Source: UBA8079 sp049601915 (lineage in GTDB: Bacteria; Pseudomonadota; Alphaproteobacteria; UBA6615). From it: a stretch of 64,000 nt of DNA. How positions within the stretch are numbered: position 1 is the stretch's first letter; each line of letters opens with the position of its first letter. The position numbers and the translations under genes are program-made. Location of the stretch: contig JBMYRB010000002.1 of assembly GCA_049601915.1 (NCBI GenBank), positions 310,001 through 374,000 of the forward strand, in the 5' to 3' direction. Of the stretch, positions 61,834-64,000 are shown one piece after another. A model generated the notes under the pieces. The model was given only the letters and a program-made list of their open reading frames with translations, was not told the DNA's origin and did not search any database.

Positions 61834-63246
61834 TCAGGCTTTTTCCAGGCGTTCAAACTCGTCCTTGCCGGCGTTGGGGCCGGCCTGAACCTCGATGAGG
61901 GTCAGGGGACGATTGTCGGCGGTGGCAAGTGCGTGGGCCGCACCGGCGGGAATCGAGATTGATTCGCCAGGTTCGCGCTGATGGGTTTCGCCCTCTAGGG
62001 TCACGTCGGCGGTCCCGTCGACGATCATCCAATGCTGGGCGGCGTGCCGGTGGCGGCGCAGGTTTACGCGCCCGCCGGGATGCAGGGAGATGCTATTGAC
62101 GTGAAACCCGGGCCCGGTATTGAGGGTCTTGTACCAGCCCCATGGGCGGTAGACTTCGGGGAAGGTAACGGCTTCCTTGCGTCCCGACTTGCCGAGCGAT
62201 TCGACAATATCGCGGACATGCACCTCGTCCTTGGGTGCCACCAGCACCGCATCGGTCGAGGCCACGACGACGAAGTCTTCCAGCCCGATGGCCGCGACAA
62301 GCGTGCCGTCGCTGCGCAGGTAGCAATCGCGCGAGCCGACTTGTACCACATCGCCTTCCACCACGTTACCGGCATTGTCCTTGGCGCCGATTTCCCAAAG
62401 GGCGCGCCAGGACCCGACATCAGACCAGCCGATGTCGACGGGAATGACGGCCGCGCGCGCGGTCTTTTCCATGACCGCATAATCGATGGATGTCGCGGGG
62501 GCCGACCCGAACGCGTCGGCATTCATGCGGAAGAAATCGAGATCTTCGGTGCCCTTCTCCAACGCTGCCCGGCAGGCATCGCCCGTCTCGGGGGTCAGCC
62601 GGTCGATCTCCGAGACCAGGGTGTCCGCACGGAACACGAACATGCCGCTGTTCCAGAAATGGTTGCCCCCGGAAACGAAAGCTTGCGCGGTCGCGAGGTC
62701 GGGCTTCTCGACGAAGCCATCCACGTTGCGCACTCCGTCCATGTTGTCAACCGGACCGCCGGCAGCGATATAGCCGAAACCCGTTTCGGGCGCGCGCGGC
62801 GTAATGCCGAACGTTACCAGCCGGCCGGCCTCGGCGGCCTCGGCGGCGGTGTAGGCGGCCTCACGAAACGCGGGGACGTTCTGCACAACATGGTCCGAAG
62901 GCAGTACCAGCATGATCGCGTCGGGATCGCGGTCGAGCAGCCACAGGGCGGCGGCGGTCAGCGCCGGTGCCGTATTGCGGCCGACCGTCTCCAGCAGGAT
63001 GCCCTGCGCTTCCTGCTCCTGACGGCGCAACTGTTCGGCGACCATGAACCGGTGTTCCGCGTTGCAGACCACGAGGACCGGCGCGAAGTTCTGAGGCATG
63101 CAGACGCGCAGCGCCGTGTCCTGAAGCATCGAGTTGTCGCCGGCCAGCGGCAGAAACTGCTTGGGATAGTCCCGGCGGCTCATCGGCCACAGGCGTGTGC
63201 CGGAACCTCCGGACAGGATGACGGGCGTGATGCGGCCGGTTGCCAA
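61834..63246 (-). CDS. manC: Mannose-1-phosphate guanylyltransferase / mannose-6-phosphate isomerase
   Basis: 470 residues, bifunctional type. The N-terminal nucleotidyltransferase has ILSGGSGTRLWPMSRRDYPKQF at 9-30 and FVEKPDLATAQ; the C-terminal cupin isomerase part has RPWGWYKTLNTGPGF and RVNLRRHRHAAQHWMIVDGT with its metal His. It supplies GDP-mannose for capsule, lipopolysaccharide or exopolysaccharide. It starts with TTG (63244-63246) after GGGAG; no other sugar-nucleotide genes are adjacent. Confidence 0.95.
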   Translation of the reverse strand: MATGRITPVILSGGSGTRLWPMSRRDYPKQFLPLAGDNSMLQDTALRVCMPQNFAPVLVVCNAEHRFMVAEQLRRQEQEAQGILLETVGRNTAPALTAAALWLLDRDPDAIMLVLPSDHVVQNVPAFREAAYTAAEAAEAGRLVTFGITPRAPETGFGYIAAGGPVDNMDGVRNVDGFVEKPDLATAQAFVSGGNHFWNSGMFVFRADTLVSEIDRLTPETGDACRAALEKGTEDLDFFRMNADAFGSAPATSIDYAVMEKTARAAVIPVDIGWSDVGSWRALWEIGAKDNAGNVVEGDVVQVGSRDCYLRSDGTLVAAIGLEDFVVVASTDAVLVAPKDEVHVRDIVESLGKSGRKEAVTFPEVYRPWGWYKTLNTGPGFHVNSISLHPGGRVNLRRHRHAAQHWMIVDGTADVTLEGETHQREPGESISIPAGAAHALATADNRPLTLIEVQAGPNAGKDEFERLEKA

Positions 63247-63385
63247 ACTGTATCTCCCTCAAACTCAACTGGGGTTGCGTGCTCTAGCTAGCCGACTTTT
63301 CGGTCGAGGCCAACGCCAGTATGTGCCCAATGCGTTAATTTGTGGACCGCGAGACAGGCATATTGTGCTGCGCTAGCATGCGGGC

Positions 63386-64000
63386 ATGAAGATCACGACA
63401 CTTCAAATGAACACCCGCAGTGACAAGCTGGCCAATCTGGAACAGGCGCGCGCGCTGGCAACGCACGCGGTAGAGACAGACGTGCCGGACATGCTGGTCT
63501 TGCCCGAGGTGTTCGCTTTTATGGGAAGCTCGGTCGCCGACAAGCGCGCGGCGGCAGAGGAATTGCCGACGCCCGGCACCTCAGGCGGGGGGGCCTATGA
63601 GACCTTGCGTGACATGGCGCGCGGGCATGGCGTGTTTGTGCATGGCGGCAGTTTTGTGGAACGCGCGGGTGATGATTTCTTCAATACGACGGTTGCTTTT
63701 GACCGTGCGGGCGACGAACTGGCGCGCTACCGCAAGATACATCTGTTCGACGTCTTGACGCCGGACGGCCGGGAATATCGGGAATCGGCAACCTTTGGCG
63801 CCGGGCGTGAGATCGTCACCTACAAGGCCGACACCATCACGGTCGGTTGCAGCATTTGTTACGATCTGCGCTTTGCGGAACTCTACCGTGCCCTGGCCGA
63901 CGCGGGTGCCGATGTCATCATGGTGCCGGCGGCCTTTACGCTGCAGACCGGCAAGGACCATTGGCAGGTTTTGTTGCGGGCCCGGGCTATCGAGACCCAG
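63386..64000 (+). CDS. Carbon-nitrogen hydrolase (nitrilase superfamily, Nit2-like), 3' end cut off
   Basis: The first 205 residues are present with no stop before the window edge. The catalytic triad is seen: Glu41 (VLPEVF), Lys117 (RYRKIHLFD) and Cys158 (CSICYDLRF). The pattern YRKIHLFD and CYDLRFAEL fits Nit2/omega-amidase enzymes that hydrolyse alpha-ketoglutaramate or deaminated glutathione. It is divergent from manC, 139 bp apart. Confidence 0.93.
   Translation, partial: MKITTLQMNTRSDKLANLEQARALATHAVETDVPDMLVLPEVFAFMGSSVADKRAAAEELPTPGTSGGGAYETLRDMARGHGVFVHGGSFVERAGDDFFNTTVAFDRAGDELARYRKIHLFDVLTPDGREYRESATFGAGREIVTYKADTITVGCSICYDLRFAELYRALADAGADVIMVPAAFTLQTGKDHWQVLLRARAIETQ

Overview
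The window is GC-rich, densely coded DNA of an alphaproteobacterium, most like a free-living heterotroph of the Rhodospirillales or a neighbouring order. The evidence is a 5-aminolevulinate synthase (C4 haem route), an alphaproteobacterial RpoH next to purA and rluD, an xseB-ispA-dxs isoprenoid cluster with tlyA, an aroC-fabI-pdxH neighbourhood, and imperfect palindromic repeats of the type scattered through many alphaproteobacterial genomes. No phage, transposase, CRISPR array or rRNA operon was seen. The species is not determined.

Layout. 1-5.7 kb: the 3' part of purA, a small membrane protein, rpoH, rluD, threonine aldolase and tRNA-Glu(CUC) with a strong terminator. 5.8-19.9 kb: a decayed Sel1-repeat gene, then a mixed metabolic set: DRE-TIM aldolase-type enzyme, epimerase, MFS carrier, benzoylformate-decarboxylase-like ThDP enzyme, GMC oxidoreductase, RidA, a DprE1-like FAD oxidase, a thioesterase, an SprT-like protein and a tandem rhodanese. 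20-27.6 kb: Old Yellow Enzyme, cupin, a broken DUF3179 gene, a beta-ketoadipyl-type thiolase with YciI and a PA14-like exported protein, a flavoprotein monooxygenase and an HpaI-type aldolase. 27.6-33.1 kb: an efflux operon on the minus strand made of an RND pump, its periplasmic adaptor and a frameshifted cyclic-nucleotide-binding protein. The adaptor carries four EF-hand-type calcium loops before its HlyD-like part, which is the most unusual architecture in the window. 33.3-49.3 kb: an HDAC-like hydrolase, xseB, ispA and dxs, then tlyA and a TrmA-type rRNA methyltransferase. Dxs and tlyA are separated by about 10 kb of catabolic genes (acyl-CoA dehydrogenase, hydroxyacid oxidase, HIBADH-like dehydrogenase, LysR, alpha/beta hydrolase, hyuA-hyuB). 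49.3-54 kb: a nickel/cobalt export-type pair, an AhpD-like protein, aroC and fabI. 54-64 kb: a YihY-family gene with an internal deletion, a methyltransferase, pdxH, SDR, cupins, hemA with a PadR-like regulator, a class III aminotransferase, manC and the start of a nitrilase-superfamily gene.

How the genes work together. Housekeeping functions (purines, heat-shock sigma factor, ribosome modification, isoprenoid precursors, shikimate pathway, fatty acids, PLP, haem) alternate with accessory degradation of organic acids and aromatic or amide-type substrates. Several genes are visibly broken (Sel1 protein, DUF3179, cyclic-nucleotide regulator, YihY, a sugar-symporter tail). In-frame stops and a large internal deletion suggest real gene decay, although single-base frameshifts could also be sequencing errors.
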